Source of the DNA: Prochlorococcus marinus XMU1410
GTDB lineage: Bacteria > Cyanobacteriota > Cyanobacteriia > PCC-6307 > Cyanobiaceae
Length of the DNA: 64,000 bases
Assembly (NCBI RefSeq): GCF_017696085.1
Contig: NZ_JAAORH010000003.1
Coordinates: 434,001-498,000 of the forward strand
Direction of reading: 5' to 3'
Shown here: positions 28,839-40,648 of the stretch, piece by piece
Numbering within the stretch: position 1 is the first letter of the stretch
How the letters are laid out: every line of letters begins with the position of its first letter
The notes under the pieces: model-generated
Database searches by the model: none
Seen by the model: only the letters and a program-made list of their open reading frames with translations
Told to the model about the DNA's origin: nothing
Position numbers and translations under genes: made by a program

Positions 28839-29491
28839 CCTTTATTTTTTAAAAACCTAATAGTAAATCTTATAAAAAAATATAAGAAAATTAAAATTAA
28901 AACTGGTTTTACAACATATTTGATTTGATCTAAGTAAGTTTCAATGATTGGATAATTTTCACCAAATAAATAACCTGCATAAGTGAGAAGTGCTACCCAA
29001 ATAAAGCTGCCAAATGCAGTCCAAATCAAAAATTTTCTTAATGGCATAAGTTCTATACCAGCGGGAACTGAAATTAAAGTTCTTATACCTGGTACTAATC
29101 TACCCCAAAAAACTAAAGAGACACCATACTTATCAAACCAACTTTTACTTTTTTTTAAATCTTTAGAAGAAATACCTAGATATTTTCCTTTTTTATCTAG
29201 AAAGCTTGAAAGTCTTTTTTCATTTACCAATCTACCTAAATAATACCAAGGCAATGATCCTAAAATTGTTCCAAGTAAACCCCAAAAAACTAAAAAATAG
29301 AAATTTAATTTTTGTTGATAAACAAAAAAGCCTCCTAATGGCATTATTATTTCCGAAGGTATTGGGGGTATTATATTTTCTAAAAACATAGCCAGACAAA
29401 TAGTAAGGTATGCAATTACTGAATTTTTTTCAACAGCAGAACTAATGAATTCAGGAATTGAAGTTAGAAAATTTACAAAAATTAAACTCAA
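28835..29491 (-). CDS. DedA-family membrane protein
   Basis: A 218-residue multi-spanning inner-membrane protein of the DedA/VTT (SNARE-associated) family, whose members are linked to undecaprenyl-phosphate or phospholipid flipping. Family marks are FLENIIPPIPSEIIMPLGGF (about 37-56), the glycine-rich GTILGSLPWYYLGRLV near 85 and FWGRLVPGIRTLISVPAG near 127, which includes the conserved arginine motif. Start codon is TTG (29489-29491); no closer alternative preserves the first helix. It is three bases from adenosylhomocysteinase on the same strand. Lipid substrate is unknown. Confidence 0.9.
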   Translation of the reverse strand: MSLIFVNFLTSIPEFISSAVEKNSVIAYLTICLAMFLENIIPPIPSEIIMPLGGFFVYQQKLNFYFLVFWGLLGTILGSLPWYYLGRLVNEKRLSSFLDKKGKYLGISSKDLKKSKSWFDKYGVSLVFWGRLVPGIRTLISVPAGIELMPLRKFLIWTAFGSFIWVALLTYAGYLFGENYPIIETYLDQIKYVVKPVLILIFLYFFIRFTIRFLKNKG

Positions 29492-29493
29492 TT

Positions 29494-30912
29494 TTAGTAT
29501 CTATAAAGTTCTGGTTTATAAGGACCCTCAACAGATACGTTGATATAGTCAGCCTGTTCTTTCGTTAATTTTGTTAATTTTGCACCAATTTTATGTAAAT
29601 GTAACCTGGCTACCATTTCATCTAAGTGTTTTGGTAAGACATAGACCTCTTTTGCATACTGCTCTGACTTATTAAAAAGTTCTATTTGAGCTAATACTTG
29701 ATTAGTAAAAGAATTACTCATAACAAAGCTTGGATGTCCAGTCGCACAGCCTAAATTGACTAATCTACCTTCAGCTAGAAGGATTATTTTATTACCGCTA
29801 GGTAAAGTTATGTGATCAACTTGAGGCTTTATGTTTTCCCATGGATAATCTTTCAGTGAAGCCACATCAATTTCATTATCGAAATGGCCAATATTACAAA
29901 CTATGGCCTCATCTTTCATCTTGACAAGATTTTCGTTTGTTATTACTTGATAGTTGCCGGTTGCTGTAACAAATATATCTATATCTTCCACAACATCATC
30001 TAATGTAACAACGCTAAAACCTTCCATTGCCGCTTGAAGAGCACAAATTGGATCGACTTCTGCAACTTTTACAATCGCACCAAGTCCTCTTAGAGACTGG
30101 GCTGAACCTTTGCCTACATCCCCAAAACCCATAACTAAAGCAACCTTCCCAGCAATCATCACATCAGTGGCTCGTTTTATGCTGTCAACCAGAGATTCTC
30201 TGCAGCCATATAAATTATCAAATTTGCTCTTAGTTACTGAATCATTAACGTTGATAGCAGGGAAAGGTAAAGCATTTTGCTTTTGCAGTTGATAAAGTCT
30301 TGCAACTCCCGTTGTAGTTTCTTCAGTGACACCAATGATATTACTCTTAATTCTAGAATAGAAGTCACTATCATTTTTCAACTTAGACTTAATAGAATTG
30401 AATAGAGCAATTTCTTCTTCATTACCGGGGTTATCTAAAACAGATAAATCTTTTTCAGCTTTACTACCGAGTATCAATAAGCCAGTTGCATCTCCCCCAT
30501 CATCAAGAATCATATTTGGAGAGTCTGAACTCCAATCGAGTATATAGTGGGTATATTGCCAATATTCATCAAGAGTCTCGCCTTTTTTTGCATATACAGA
30601 AATTCCTTGATCTGCGATAGCTGCAGCCGCATGATCTTGAGTTGAAAAAATATTGCATGAAGCCCATTTTACTTCTGCACCAAGATCAACAAGGGTTTCT
30701 ATTAGGACTGCTGTCTGAATGGTCATATGAAGACTTCCAGCTATTTTTGCACCTTTTAGTGGCTTTTCAGATTTATATTTGTCTCTAAGTGCCATTAATC
30801 CAGGCATTTCAGTTTCGGCAATTTTAATTTCTTTACGACCAAAATCTGATAAAGCTATATCAGCAATTACATAATTAGGTGTAGAAGTCTTAACTGAATC
30901 TGCGATAACCAT
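29494..30912 (-). CDS. ahcY: Adenosylhomocysteinase
   Basis: Hydrolyses S-adenosylhomocysteine to adenosine and homocysteine, clearing the inhibitor left by methyltransferases. The 472-residue protein begins with [20 protein letters not shown] and has the NAD-binding Rossmann motif [19 protein letters not shown] near residue 260, [15 protein letters not shown] near 83 and C-terminal [24 protein letters not shown] ending with Tyr. The extra loop near residues 140-185 is the usual insertion of bacterial and plant forms. It is divergent from tsaE by about 40 bases and is followed by the DedA gene. Confidence 0.97.
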   Translation of the reverse strand: MVIADSVKTSTPNYVIADIALSDFGRKEIKIAETEMPGLMALRDKYKSEKPLKGAKIAGSLHMTIQTAVLIETLVDLGAEVKWASCNIFSTQDHAAAAIADQGISVYAKKGETLDEYWQYTHYILDWSSDSPNMILDDGGDATGLLILGSKAEKDLSVLDNPGNEEEIALFNSIKSKLKNDSDFYSRIKSNIIGVTEETTTGVARLYQLQKQNALPFPAINVNDSVTKSKFDNLYGCRESLVDSIKRATDVMIAGKVALVMGFGDVGKGSAQSLRGLGAIVKVAEVDPICALQAAMEGFSVVTLDDVVEDIDIFVTATGNYQVITNENLVKMKDEAIVCNIGHFDNEIDVASLKDYPWENIKPQVDHITLPSGNKIILLAEGRLVNLGCATGHPSFVMSNSFTNQVLAQIELFNKSEQYAKEVYVLPKHLDEMVARLHLHKIGAKLTKLTKEQADYINVSVEGPYKPELYRY

Positions 30913-30951
30913 GCCTAGTAAATAGTTTCTTTATTAAACTATAAATGATTT

Positions 30952-31401
30952 TTGTATAATTTTGTGTTTGTTGCGAATTTAAAAGAGACTTTAAATTTGG
31001 GAAAAAAACTCTCACACAAATTAAATCCCCAATCAATTGTTTTATTACAAGGTCCAATTGGAGCTGGGAAAACTTCATTTGTGCAAGGGATTGCTAAAGG
31101 CTTATTAATCACTGAGGACATAACAAGCCCTACATTTGCTTTATCGCATCACTATAACTCCGGAAAAATCCCGCTAATTCATCTTGATTTATACAGGATA
31201 GAAAATATTTCTTCAGCAAAAGAAGTTTTTTTTTCAGAAGAAGAAGAAGCAATACAAAAACAAGCTATCTTAGTCATTGAATGGCCAGAATTAATAGAAC
31301 CAGTTATTAATAATTTCTGGAAAATAGAAATTAGTTACGCAAAAAATTTTGGAAGACACTACGAAATAAGAGATCCCAAAAATTTGTTAACGTTCTCATA
31401 A
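30952..31401 (+). CDS. tsaE: tRNA threonylcarbamoyladenosine biosynthesis ATPase TsaE
   Basis: ATPase that works with TsaB, TsaC and TsaD to make t6A37 in tRNAs that read ANN codons. The protein is about 149 residues, the usual size. It has Walker A LLQGPIGAGKTSFVQGIA at residues 31-48 and then the TsaE block SPTFALSHHY, IHLDLYRI and VIEWPELIEP. No ATG starts the frame: the longest form begins at TTG 30952, and a GTG four codons later is an alternative. The 3' end overlaps the convergent PfkB gene by 43 bases, with both frames appearing intact. Confidence 0.92.
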   Translation: MYNFVFVANLKETLNLGKKLSHKLNPQSIVLLQGPIGAGKTSFVQGIAKGLLITEDITSPTFALSHHYNSGKIPLIHLDLYRIENISSAKEVFFSEEEEAIQKQAILVIEWPELIEPVINNFWKIEISYAKNFGRHYEIRDPKNLLTFS

Positions 31402-32357
31402 TATGGCTGTTGCTCGATGGCGCCTTCACCAAGACAAGTTAACAATCCACAAACACTTGCGAACTTAATGCAATCTTCTATCTCTAGTTTATTTGAAGGA
31501 TATCCAGAAGAAATTAATTTTGAAATTAAGCCAGCTAGAAAAGCATCGCCTGCACCAGTTGTATCAACAATTTTTTGCGAAGAAGGAGTTTCGGTAATGC
31601 CCTGCAATCCATTGATGTACCATAAAACGGGATTTTCCCCGTCAGTTATTATTACATCTGGTCTATTAGACAATTGTTGAGATATTAGCAAGGGGTTTTC
31701 ATCCTCAAAAAACAAAGTTGCTTCTTCCTTGGCAAGTTTTAAAACATTTGCATGATTTAAAAAATTTTTGATTAAATTAACTCTCGCAGCTTTACTAATT
31801 TCTGATGAAAAGCTTGAATGATCCCAAAAGACCTCTCTCCAATTCAAATCAATAACTATTTTGACTTCAGATTTCTTTGCCTGATCAAGAATAAAAAAAA
31901 TAGTCTCTGCTGATATTGGAGATGATAATAAGATAGTTCCTGTAACCAAATATTTTGTTTCTAGAAAAGATTTCTCCAAATTTAAAATTTCTTTTTCTAA
32001 AAATTGCTTACTAAGAACTTCGTCTGCAAAGCATGAATGAGAACTTTCCTCAAAGCCCGCAAAAAAACGATCTCCAAATTGATCTCTATCTACATTAACC
32101 ACGCGAGTAGATGCATCTTTATCTAATTGCAAAAAATCTAAATTTACATCCAATTCTTTAAATTGCGTAATGAATTTTTTTCCATAATCATCACTACCCA
32201 AACTTCCTATAAATGTTGAATCTATTTTTAATTTTCTTAATGCACAAGCAACATTAGCGGGCGCACCTCCAAGAAAATCTGCAAATCCTTGATTTGACTT
32301 ATTTCTGATTCTGTCTATTAAAGCCTCTCCAATACATATGACCTTTTTCTTTTTCAT
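31359..32357 (-). CDS. PfkB-family carbohydrate kinase (fructokinase-like)
   Basis: A ribokinase-fold kinase of 332 residues. The N-terminal signature GEALIDRI and DFLGGAPANVACALRKL (about 11-44) and the C-terminal catalytic motif DTTGAGDAFLAGLISKL near residue 268, with the general-base aspartate, are both intact. The pattern is closest to fructokinases, which phosphorylate fructose at O-6; a sucrose-derived fructose supply would fit Prochlorococcus but is inference. The last 43 bases overlap tsaE on the other strand. The divergent neighbour is an alpha/beta hydrolase. Confidence 0.88.
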   Translation of the reverse strand: MKKKKVICIGEALIDRIRNKSNQGFADFLGGAPANVACALRKLKIDSTFIGSLGSDDYGKKFITQFKELDVNLDFLQLDKDASTRVVNVDRDQFGDRFFAGFEESSHSCFADEVLSKQFLEKEILNLEKSFLETKYLVTGTILLSSPISAETIFFILDQAKKSEVKIVIDLNWREVFWDHSSFSSEISKAARVNLIKNFLNHANVLKLAKEEATLFFEDENPLLISQQLSNRPDVIITDGENPVLWYINGLQGITETPSSQKIVDTTGAGDAFLAGLISKLISSGYPSNKLEIEDCIKFASVCGLLTCLGEGAIEQQPYYENVNKFLGSLIS

Positions 32358-32416
32358 ACAATGAACGCTTTTTCTTAACTAAGAATAATTTATTAAAAAC
32401 GAATAATTTTTTTTTG

Positions 32417-32431
32417 AATTAAAGTTTAATT
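32417..32431. repeat. 15-base palindrome before the second alpha/beta hydrolase
   Basis: AATTAAA and TTTAATT flank a single central G, ending 15 bases before the GTG start at 32447. It could be an operator in the divergent region with the PfkB kinase, or chance in A+T-rich DNA. Confidence 0.25.
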
Positions 32432-32446
32432 AAAAGCAAATTCATA

Positions 32447-33361
32447 GTGTCTTTAAATAAACCTGAAACTTGGAAATGGAAAAATTGGGAAATTTCCTGG
32501 TCTTTATCAAAAGAATCTACCTCTGAAAAAAATATTAATATTTTATTAATTCATGGATTTGGGGCATCAAAAAAACACTGGAGATATAATCAAGATTTTC
32601 TTGGGAAATTATCTAACTGCTACGCAATTGACTTATTAGGATTTGGGCAAAGTAGTCAGCCTAATGCCTTATTAGATTACGAAGCTGATAAAGAAAATTC
32701 AATTAAATATTCATTTGACTTATGGGGTAATCAAATTTCAAAATTTTGTAAAGAGGTAATAAAATCTCCTGTTTACCTGGTAGGAAATTCAATTGGTGGT
32801 GTAATTGGATTGAAAGCTGCTGAAATTCTCAAAAATAATTGCAAAGGTGTAATTTTGATTGATTGTGCACAAAGAACTATGGATGATAAACGTTTAAAGA
32901 AAAGTGATATATTAATGAATCTACTGAGACCCATCCTTAAAACAATAGTAAGACAAAGAGTAATTAGCAACACACTTTTTACAAGAGCTGCTAATCCAAA
33001 AGTTATTAAGAAAATACTTGAACAAGCTTACCCTTCAGGAAAAAATATCGATAAAGAATTGATTGAAATACTTTATCAACCCTCTCAAAGGAAAAACTCT
33101 AAAGAAGCATTTCGTGGTTTTATTAACTTATTTAATGACTATCTCGCGACTGATCTCTTCGATAAGGTTGATGCTCCAATCCAATTAATTTGGGGAGAAA
33201 AAGATCCTTGGGAATCTTTAAATGAAGCAAGAGAATGGGAGAAACAATTCAAAAATATTAAAAGATTAGATATCGTTGATGGGGCTGGTCATTGTCCTCA
33301 TGATGAAGAACCTGAAAAAACAAATAAGCTAATAAATGAATTTATTCAAGAAACAAAGTAA
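32447..33361 (+). CDS. Alpha/beta hydrolase (paralogue of the 3985-4884 gene)
   Basis: A 304-residue alpha/beta hydrolase with the same motif set as the gene at 3985-4884: LIHGFGASKKHWRYN near residue 32, DLLGFGQSSQP near 61, nucleophile elbow LVGNSIGGVIGL near 108, acid in IWGEKDPWES near 248 and the histidine in GAGHCPHDEEPEKTN near 282. It starts with GTG. The pheophytinase/dephytylase-like character is again suggested by HGFGAS..HWR with VGNS-GG, but the substrate is unproven. Its last 16 bases overlap the convergent sigma factor gene. Confidence 0.85.
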   Translation: MSLNKPETWKWKNWEISWSLSKESTSEKNINILLIHGFGASKKHWRYNQDFLGKLSNCYAIDLLGFGQSSQPNALLDYEADKENSIKYSFDLWGNQISKFCKEVIKSPVYLVGNSIGGVIGLKAAEILKNNCKGVILIDCAQRTMDDKRLKKSDILMNLLRPILKTIVRQRVISNTLFTRAANPKVIKKILEQAYPSGKNIDKELIEILYQPSQRKNSKEAFRGFINLFNDYLATDLFDKVDAPIQLIWGEKDPWESLNEAREWEKQFKNIKRLDIVDGAGHCPHDEEPEKTNKLINEFIQETK

Positions 33362-34347
33362 GCTTCAACGTTGTCACTGAGTCTTCTTAAACCTCTAAGC
33401 CCATCTCTTTCTAGATTTCTCACCCGATCTCTACTTATACCTAATACCCTTCCTATACCTGTAAGAGACATTGGCTCATCACCATCCATTCCATATCTCA
33501 TTCTTAATACTCTACATTGCAGATCAGGTAATTGATGTAAAAGAGAATGCAGATCACCTCTCATACAATCCATCTCTATTTGTTCATCTGGCAAGTCTTC
33601 GCCCCCTGCCAGTAAATCTAGTAAAACAGTATCTTCGCCATCGCCAACTTTAGTTTCAAGACTAACTGGCTGCCCAGCTTTGCACATCAAATCTTTAACA
33701 TCATCTTCAGGAAGCTCTACGTAATTAGCAAGTTCAGAGACAGTTGGAGTTCTAGACATTTCTTGACTGAGCTCTCTTTGACCTTTTTTTAACTTATTCA
33801 ACATTTCAGTTATGTGAATTGGTAGCCTTATCGCCCGGCTTTTTTCGGCTATTGCTCTTGTAATACCTTGTCTAATCCACCAGTATGCATATGTTGAAAA
33901 CTTATATCCTCTGGCTGGATCAAATTTTTCAACTCCCCTTACTAGTCCAATAGTTCCCTCTTGAATTAAATCTAAAAGTTCCATGTTTCTTTTTGTATAT
34001 TTTTTTGCCACGCTTACTACCAATCTTAAATTTGCTGCAACCATCCTTTCTTTAGCTCTCTGTCCAGCTCTCAATCTTTTTTTAATTAAGGAAGTAGATA
34101 AGTTTAATTTGCTCGATAATTCATCAAAACTAGGCTTTTCTCCTGTTAATTCAATAATTTCCAATTCTGCTCTTTCAACTTGCATGTATTCTTGAACTTG
34201 GCGACCTAAAGTAATTTCTTGCTCATGGGATAGTAATGGAACTCTTCCTATATCTCTCAAATATGATCGAACTAGATCGACATCATTACTAGCTTTGAGA
34301 CTTGCGATTGACGCTAGTTTATTTTCACTTATTGTTTCGGAAGACAT
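33346..34347 (-). CDS. RNA polymerase sigma factor, group 2 (RpoD-like)
   Basis: An alternative sigma-70 family factor. With ATG at 34347 it has 333 residues, too short for the primary sigma factor and without its long region 1.1. Region 1.2 is VRSYLRDIGRVPLLSHEQEI, region 2 includes NLRLVVSVAKKY and LLDLIQEGTIGLVRGVEKFD, with YAYWWIRQGITRAI for -10 recognition. Region 4 ends with the helix-turn-helix SLTGIGRVLGISRDRVRNLE for -35 recognition. The frame extends 11 codons upstream, but MSSETISENK is the family-like start. Which promoters it serves cannot be read from sequence; cyanobacterial group 2 factors often answer to light and nutrient cues. Confidence 0.93.
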   Translation of the reverse strand: MSSETISENKLASIASLKASNDVDLVRSYLRDIGRVPLLSHEQEITLGRQVQEYMQVERAELEIIELTGEKPSFDELSSKLNLSTSLIKKRLRAGQRAKERMVAANLRLVVSVAKKYTKRNMELLDLIQEGTIGLVRGVEKFDPARGYKFSTYAYWWIRQGITRAIAEKSRAIRLPIHITEMLNKLKKGQRELSQEMSRTPTVSELANYVELPEDDVKDLMCKAGQPVSLETKVGDGEDTVLLDLLAGGEDLPDEQIEMDCMRGDLHSLLHQLPDLQCRVLRMRYGMDGDEPMSLTGIGRVLGISRDRVRNLERDGLRGLRRLSDNVEAYFVS

Positions 34348-34447
34348 GAAAGTTAAATGATGTTTTGTAAACAATACCATTAAGAAATGTAAAGTTAAAC
34401 ATAAAAATCCACATTTTTACAAAAATGAGAATAAATACCTACTGCAT

Positions 34448-35854
34448 TTAGCCTAATGAAGAGCTTAATAGCCATTTTGCTGTACTGAGATAAATAAATA
34501 CACCAGCAATATCAGTAACGGTTGTGATGAAAGGGGAGGACATTAAGGCTGGATCCAATTTCATTCTGTCAAACAACAAAGGGAGGATAGCTCCTGCTGT
34601 AGCAGCTAAGGTTGTTATGGATATTAAACTTATTCCCACCGCAGATGCTATTAAAGGCCCTTCTCCTTGCCACCAAGCAAAGGGGAAAACTACAAGCATC
34701 ATGAAAACGCCTAAAAGAGCACCTGTTATTGCCTCCTTAAGTACTGCCTTAATCGCACCGAGAGACTTCAATTTCTGAGTACTTAAACCTCGAATGACAA
34801 CCGTTGAACTTTGAGCACCAACATTCCCCCCAGTACCTATAAGAAGTGGAATAAATGCAGCTAATAAAACAATTTCTTTTAATATTTGATCATTCATAGC
34901 TATAACTTTGGTCGTTAATCCATTTGCTAAAACCAAAATTAATAACCATAAAATTCTTCTTCGAGCAATCGTTAACAAACTACTTTGGAAATAATCATCT
35001 TCATCGCCAGATTGTACTGCCCCCGCAGCATAAATGTCTCTTGTTGCTTCTTGTTCTATAACATCAATTAAATCATCGACGGTTACTATCCCAACAAGTC
35101 TTTTTTCCTTATCAACAACTGGGAGAGCTAAAAAATCATATCTTTGTATTGCTCTAGCAACCTCTTCTTGATTCGTATTAGTAGAGATATTAACTACATC
35201 TCTTGTCATAACGTCTCCAATTGGCTTTGAAGGATCAGCGGTTACAAGGTCTCTTAAAGAGAGAATACCAGTTAAATGTCTTTCTTTATCCGTAACATAT
35301 AAACTATAGATGGTTTCAGTAAATGGGGCTCTTTTTCTAACTAAAGATAGGGCCTCAGCTGCTGTTTGCATCTCTTTAAGATCAATAAATTCAGTTGTCA
35401 TTAATCTTCCAGCAGTTTCAGGCTCATATCCAAGTAATTCAGCTGTCACCTTCCTTTCTCCAGGACTAAGAGCAGATAAAAATTTTCTTACTACTTTTGC
35501 AGGTAATTCATCAAAGAGTTGAACTCTATCATCAGGAGACATTCTTTCAACAATTTCTAAAACTTCTCCTGAACGAAGTCTTTCCAATAAAGTTTGCTGA
35601 ACTACTGGATCTAAATATTCATAAACCTCAATTGCTTCATTTTTCTTCAATAATCGAAATGCCAAAGCCTGCAATATTTGTGGAAGGCTTCCAATAGCAT
35701 CTGCAATATCAACAGGTTGGGATGGCTCTAACAGTAACTTTGCCTCATCATAATTTCCAGCAATAAGCAATTCCTCAAGTTGAAAAGTAATATTTTCTCT
35801 CGAACTTAAATCTGAAGATAGGGATGTAACTGTTTCAAGATTATTTTCATTCAT
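34448..35854 (-). CDS. mgtE: Magnesium transporter MgtE
   Basis: Inner-membrane Mg2+ channel gated by cytoplasmic Mg2+. Of 468 residues, the first ~140 form the alpha-superhelical N domain (ERLRSGEVLEIVERMSPDDR), followed by a CBS pair (about 145-270: ETIYSLYVTDKERHLTGIL and VARAIQRYDFLALPVVDKE) and five transmembrane helices from about 300. The pore region shows LLIGTGGNVGAQSSTVVIRGL near 345 and the final PFITTVTDIAGVFIYL with the Mg2+-coordinating aspartate. It follows the two crcB genes on the minus strand after 43 bases. Confidence 0.95.
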   Translation of the reverse strand: MNENNLETVTSLSSDLSSRENITFQLEELLIAGNYDEAKLLLEPSQPVDIADAIGSLPQILQALAFRLLKKNEAIEVYEYLDPVVQQTLLERLRSGEVLEIVERMSPDDRVQLFDELPAKVVRKFLSALSPGERKVTAELLGYEPETAGRLMTTEFIDLKEMQTAAEALSLVRKRAPFTETIYSLYVTDKERHLTGILSLRDLVTADPSKPIGDVMTRDVVNISTNTNQEEVARAIQRYDFLALPVVDKEKRLVGIVTVDDLIDVIEQEATRDIYAAGAVQSGDEDDYFQSSLLTIARRRILWLLILVLANGLTTKVIAMNDQILKEIVLLAAFIPLLIGTGGNVGAQSSTVVIRGLSTQKLKSLGAIKAVLKEAITGALLGVFMMLVVFPFAWWQGEGPLIASAVGISLISITTLAATAGAILPLLFDRMKLDPALMSSPFITTVTDIAGVFIYLSTAKWLLSSSLG

Positions 35855-35897
35855 AAATATTATCCCTTATCAAGGTAACAACACTATTATATGAAAT

Positions 35898-36227
35898 CTA
35901 AGTAATTTTTCTACTTATCAAGAACCCAAAAAGCATTGTGAATAAATTTACGATTATGATTAAATTAAAAAAAATTATAAATTTTATCCACTCACCTTGA
36001 TCTAAAATTTTGTACAAAAAATATATAAATCCACTAAAGGATGTAAAGCAAGAAAAAAAACCACTTAATAAAATTTTTTCAATTGAATTACTTAATCTTT
36101 TACTGATTAAAAAACCAACTAAAAATGATCCAATGATTGAAATTAAAAAGTTATTATTTATAGTTAATCTTAAAAAAGTAGCTAGGTAAGCAGTTAATAG
36201 AATATAAATAAAATTATTTATTTTCAC
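35898..36227 (-). CDS. crcB: Fluoride channel protein CrcB/Fluc, copy 1
   Basis: A 109-residue protein with four hydrophobic helices. CrcB proteins form dual-topology dimers that export fluoride. The polar-track motif appears as FSCFTSFSGFIYF near residue 59, the equivalent of the family's TFSTF. ISIIGSFLVGFLISKRL near 29 matches the N/G-G-S helix, though the usual Asn is replaced. The start is GTG at 36225-36227, one base after the stop of the second crcB gene. Tandem, diverged pairs are common in this family and are thought to form heterodimers; that is inference here. Confidence 0.82.
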   Translation of the reverse strand: MKINNFIYILLTAYLATFLRLTINNNFLISIIGSFLVGFLISKRLSNSIEKILLSGFFSCFTSFSGFIYFLYKILDQGEWIKFIIFFNLIIIVNLFTMLFGFLISRKIT

Positions 36228-36228
36228 T

Positions 36229-36594
36229 TTAAAAAAAATTAATAAGAAAATAACCTAAATAAAAGAAAAGGAAAGAAAGAATTATCACTTCAATATAGTG
36301 AAAAAATAATCTTAGAAATTTTCTCTTTTTAAATAAAATAAATAGTTGATATATAAAGGAGGAAAATGTGCTAAAACATCCTAAAAAACCGCTATAAAAT
36401 AAAACTAATATTTCGTTATTAATAAAATTTAAAGCTACTAAAATGCCTAAAAAAAAAGATGATAAAAAATTTACTATTGAAGTATTTTGAATATCAAAAC
36501 ATATACTTTTTTTAAAATTGTTTTGTATAAATATTCTTAGTATCAATCCAAAAGTACTGCCAAATAGAAGTATAAATGTTGAACTAAAATCCAA
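36229..36594 (-). CDS. crcB: Fluoride channel protein CrcB/Fluc, copy 2
   Basis: A 121-residue, four-helix protein paralogous to the next gene. It has SIVNFLSSFFLGILVAL near residue 41 (carrying the conserved Asn) and GFLGCFSTFSSFIYQL near 68, a clear match to the family's G-x-x-G-x-x-TF-S-TF core. The start is TTG at 36592-36594. It begins three bases after the SH3-like gene and is followed by the other crcB copy, so all appear cotranscribed behind gyrB. Both copies being full length argues against a split or broken single gene. Confidence 0.84.
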   Translation of the reverse strand: MDFSSTFILLFGSTFGLILRIFIQNNFKKSICFDIQNTSIVNFLSSFFLGILVALNFINNEILVLFYSGFLGCFSTFSSFIYQLFILFKKRKFLRLFFHYIEVIILSFLFFYLGYFLINFF

Positions 36595-36597
36595 AAT

Positions 36598-38891
<2,294 letters not shown>

Positions 38892-39041
38892 TTAATATAA
38901 GAAAAATATTAAACTTTTAAAATTTTATTTTTAAAAGGTCTTTCATTAAACTTACCACTGCAATAAGATAAAGGCTCGAAGTTAATGAAAAATTTAATCA
39001 CTTTAATTATATAACTAATATTTTTTTCTTCAGAAATTCAT

Positions 39042-39941
39042 ATGTCTTTATATCCACCTAAAGTAATAATTTTAATTGGACCTACTGCAAGTGGCAAAAC
39101 AGAATTAGCTATCGAAATAGCAGAATATTTTAAAACTCGTATTCACAATATCGATTCAAGGCAAATTTATAAGTCTATGGATATTGGAACAGCCAAGCCA
39201 TCTAAAAACCAACAAAAAAAGATAAAGCATTTTTTAATAGACATTGAGGAGCCAATCCATCAAATTAATGTAAAACAATTTCAGGAAATTGCTCAAAGAT
39301 CAATAAAAAAAGAAATTAAACACAATAATTTACCTTTTCTTGTTGGAGGAAGTGGGTTGTATATGAACTCAATCACAAAAGGTTTTTTTGTACCAGATGT
39401 ACCTCCTCAAAATAATTTGAGAAGACAATTAGAAGAACTTGGTCAAACAAAATGTTGGGAACTTTTAAAAAATTGTGATCCATTATCAACTGAAAAAATT
39501 AATTTTGCTGATCACATTAGAACAATAAGAGCTTTAGAAGTCTTCTATGTAACAGGTAAACCTTTATCAATTCTGAAAGTTCAAAAACCGCCTGAATGGA
39601 GAATACTAGAGCTTGGATTAGATAGAGATAATTTAAAAGAAAGAATTTTACAAAGAACAAGAAATATGTTTTCTTCTGGAATTATTGAGGAGACGAGACA
39701 CCTTATCTCTAAATACGGATTTGAGTTGCCAATATTAGAAACTATTGGTTATCGAGAAGCTAAGGATGTTTTAAGTAACAATTCAACAATAGACAAAGCG
39801 ATCGAGGTAACTACGAAAAAAACAATCCAATTTGCCAAAAGACAAAAAACTTGGTTTCGTAATAAAAATGATCCTCTTTGGCTTAATAACAAAAACCTGC
39901 TAAAAGATGCAATAATTAAGATAGAGTCTTTTTTAAGCTAA
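39042..39941 (+). CDS. miaA: tRNA dimethylallyltransferase MiaA
   Basis: Adds the isopentenyl group to A37 of tRNAs reading codons that start with U. The 299-residue protein has the P-loop [17 protein letters not shown] (residues 11-27), the substrate motif [17 protein letters not shown] near 41 and [15 protein letters not shown] near 104. [12 protein letters not shown] near 232 and the C-terminal [12 protein letters not shown] are also diagnostic. It is followed after 53 bases by infC on the same strand and is divergent from gyrB by 150 bases. Confidence 0.97.
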   Translation: MSLYPPKVIILIGPTASGKTELAIEIAEYFKTRIHNIDSRQIYKSMDIGTAKPSKNQQKKIKHFLIDIEEPIHQINVKQFQEIAQRSIKKEIKHNNLPFLVGGSGLYMNSITKGFFVPDVPPQNNLRRQLEELGQTKCWELLKNCDPLSTEKINFADHIRTIRALEVFYVTGKPLSILKVQKPPEWRILELGLDRDNLKERILQRTRNMFSSGIIEETRHLISKYGFELPILETIGYREAKDVLSNNSTIDKAIEVTTKKTIQFAKRQKTWFRNKNDPLWLNNKNLLKDAIIKIESFLS

Positions 39942-39994
39942 CTTTATAAAAATAGATTTTGTTCATCATCCAATCAATTTATTAAATTAACTGA

Positions 39995-40567
39995 ATGCCC
40001 CCACGCCCACGCTTTGACCGCCGAGCTCCCGTTAGAGAGCTACCAAATATAAATGAAAGAATAAAATACCCTCAATTGAGAGTCGTTGATTCAGATGGGA
40101 AACAATTAGGTGTCATAGATAGGTTAAAAGCGTTAGAAATAGCATCTCAAAGAGAACTTGATTTAGTTTTGGTGAGCGAAAAAGCAAACCCTCCTGTTTG
40201 TAGGATAATGGACTACGGTAAATATAAATTTGAACAAGAAAAGAAAGCTAAAGAAGCTAGGAAAAAATCTCATCAAACAGAAGTTAAAGAAGTAAAAATG
40301 AGGTACAAAATTGACAAGCATGATTATGATGTCCGCATAGGTCAAGCGACTAGATTTTTAAAATCGGGAGACAAAGTAAAATGTACTGTGATTTTTAGGG
40401 GTAGAGAAATTCAACACTCAAATTTAGCTGAAACACTTCTTTTGAAAATGGCTAGTGATTTAGAAGAGCAATCAGAAGTTCAACAAAAACCAAAAAGAGA
40501 AGGAAGAAACATGATTATGTTTTTAAGCCCTCGAAAAACTCCTCTAATTAAAAAAGATGATGATTGA
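39995..40567 (+). CDS. infC: Translation initiation factor IF-3
   Basis: Binds the 30S subunit, keeps it apart from 50S and checks start-codon pairing. The 190-residue protein has the N domain ([52 protein letters not shown]), a lysine-rich linker and the C domain with [20 protein letters not shown] and [15 protein letters not shown]. The initiation codon is ATG; the N-terminus is extended by the Arg/Pro-rich [17 protein letters not shown] seen in cyanobacterial forms. The usual rpmI-rplT partners are not adjacent. Confidence 0.97.
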   Translation: MPPRPRFDRRAPVRELPNINERIKYPQLRVVDSDGKQLGVIDRLKALEIASQRELDLVLVSEKANPPVCRIMDYGKYKFEQEKKAKEARKKSHQTEVKEVKMRYKIDKHDYDVRIGQATRFLKSGDKVKCTVIFRGREIQHSNLAETLLLKMASDLEEQSEVQQKPKREGRNMIMFLSPRKTPLIKKDDD

Positions 40568-40609
40568 GAAGTTGTTACTATAAGATATGACGAATGTTAA
40601 AGTGTCACT

Positions 40610-40648
40610 ATGATCAAAAATAAATTAGTCAGGATTTTTACCAAGTGA
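40610..40648 (+). CDS. Possible 12-codon leader ORF of the GntR gene
   Basis: ATG at 40610 opens a 12-codon frame (MIKNKLVRIFTK) whose TGA stop at 40646-40648 overlaps the GTG start of the GntR gene by two bases. That geometry suits translational coupling, but no strong ribosome binding site is seen and it may be chance. Confidence 0.2.
   Translation: MIKNKLVRIFTK

Noticed and set aside
35898..36594. The two crcB genes as one gene broken by a frameshift
   Set aside because: Each has its own four helices and its own core motif, so they are a tandem pair.
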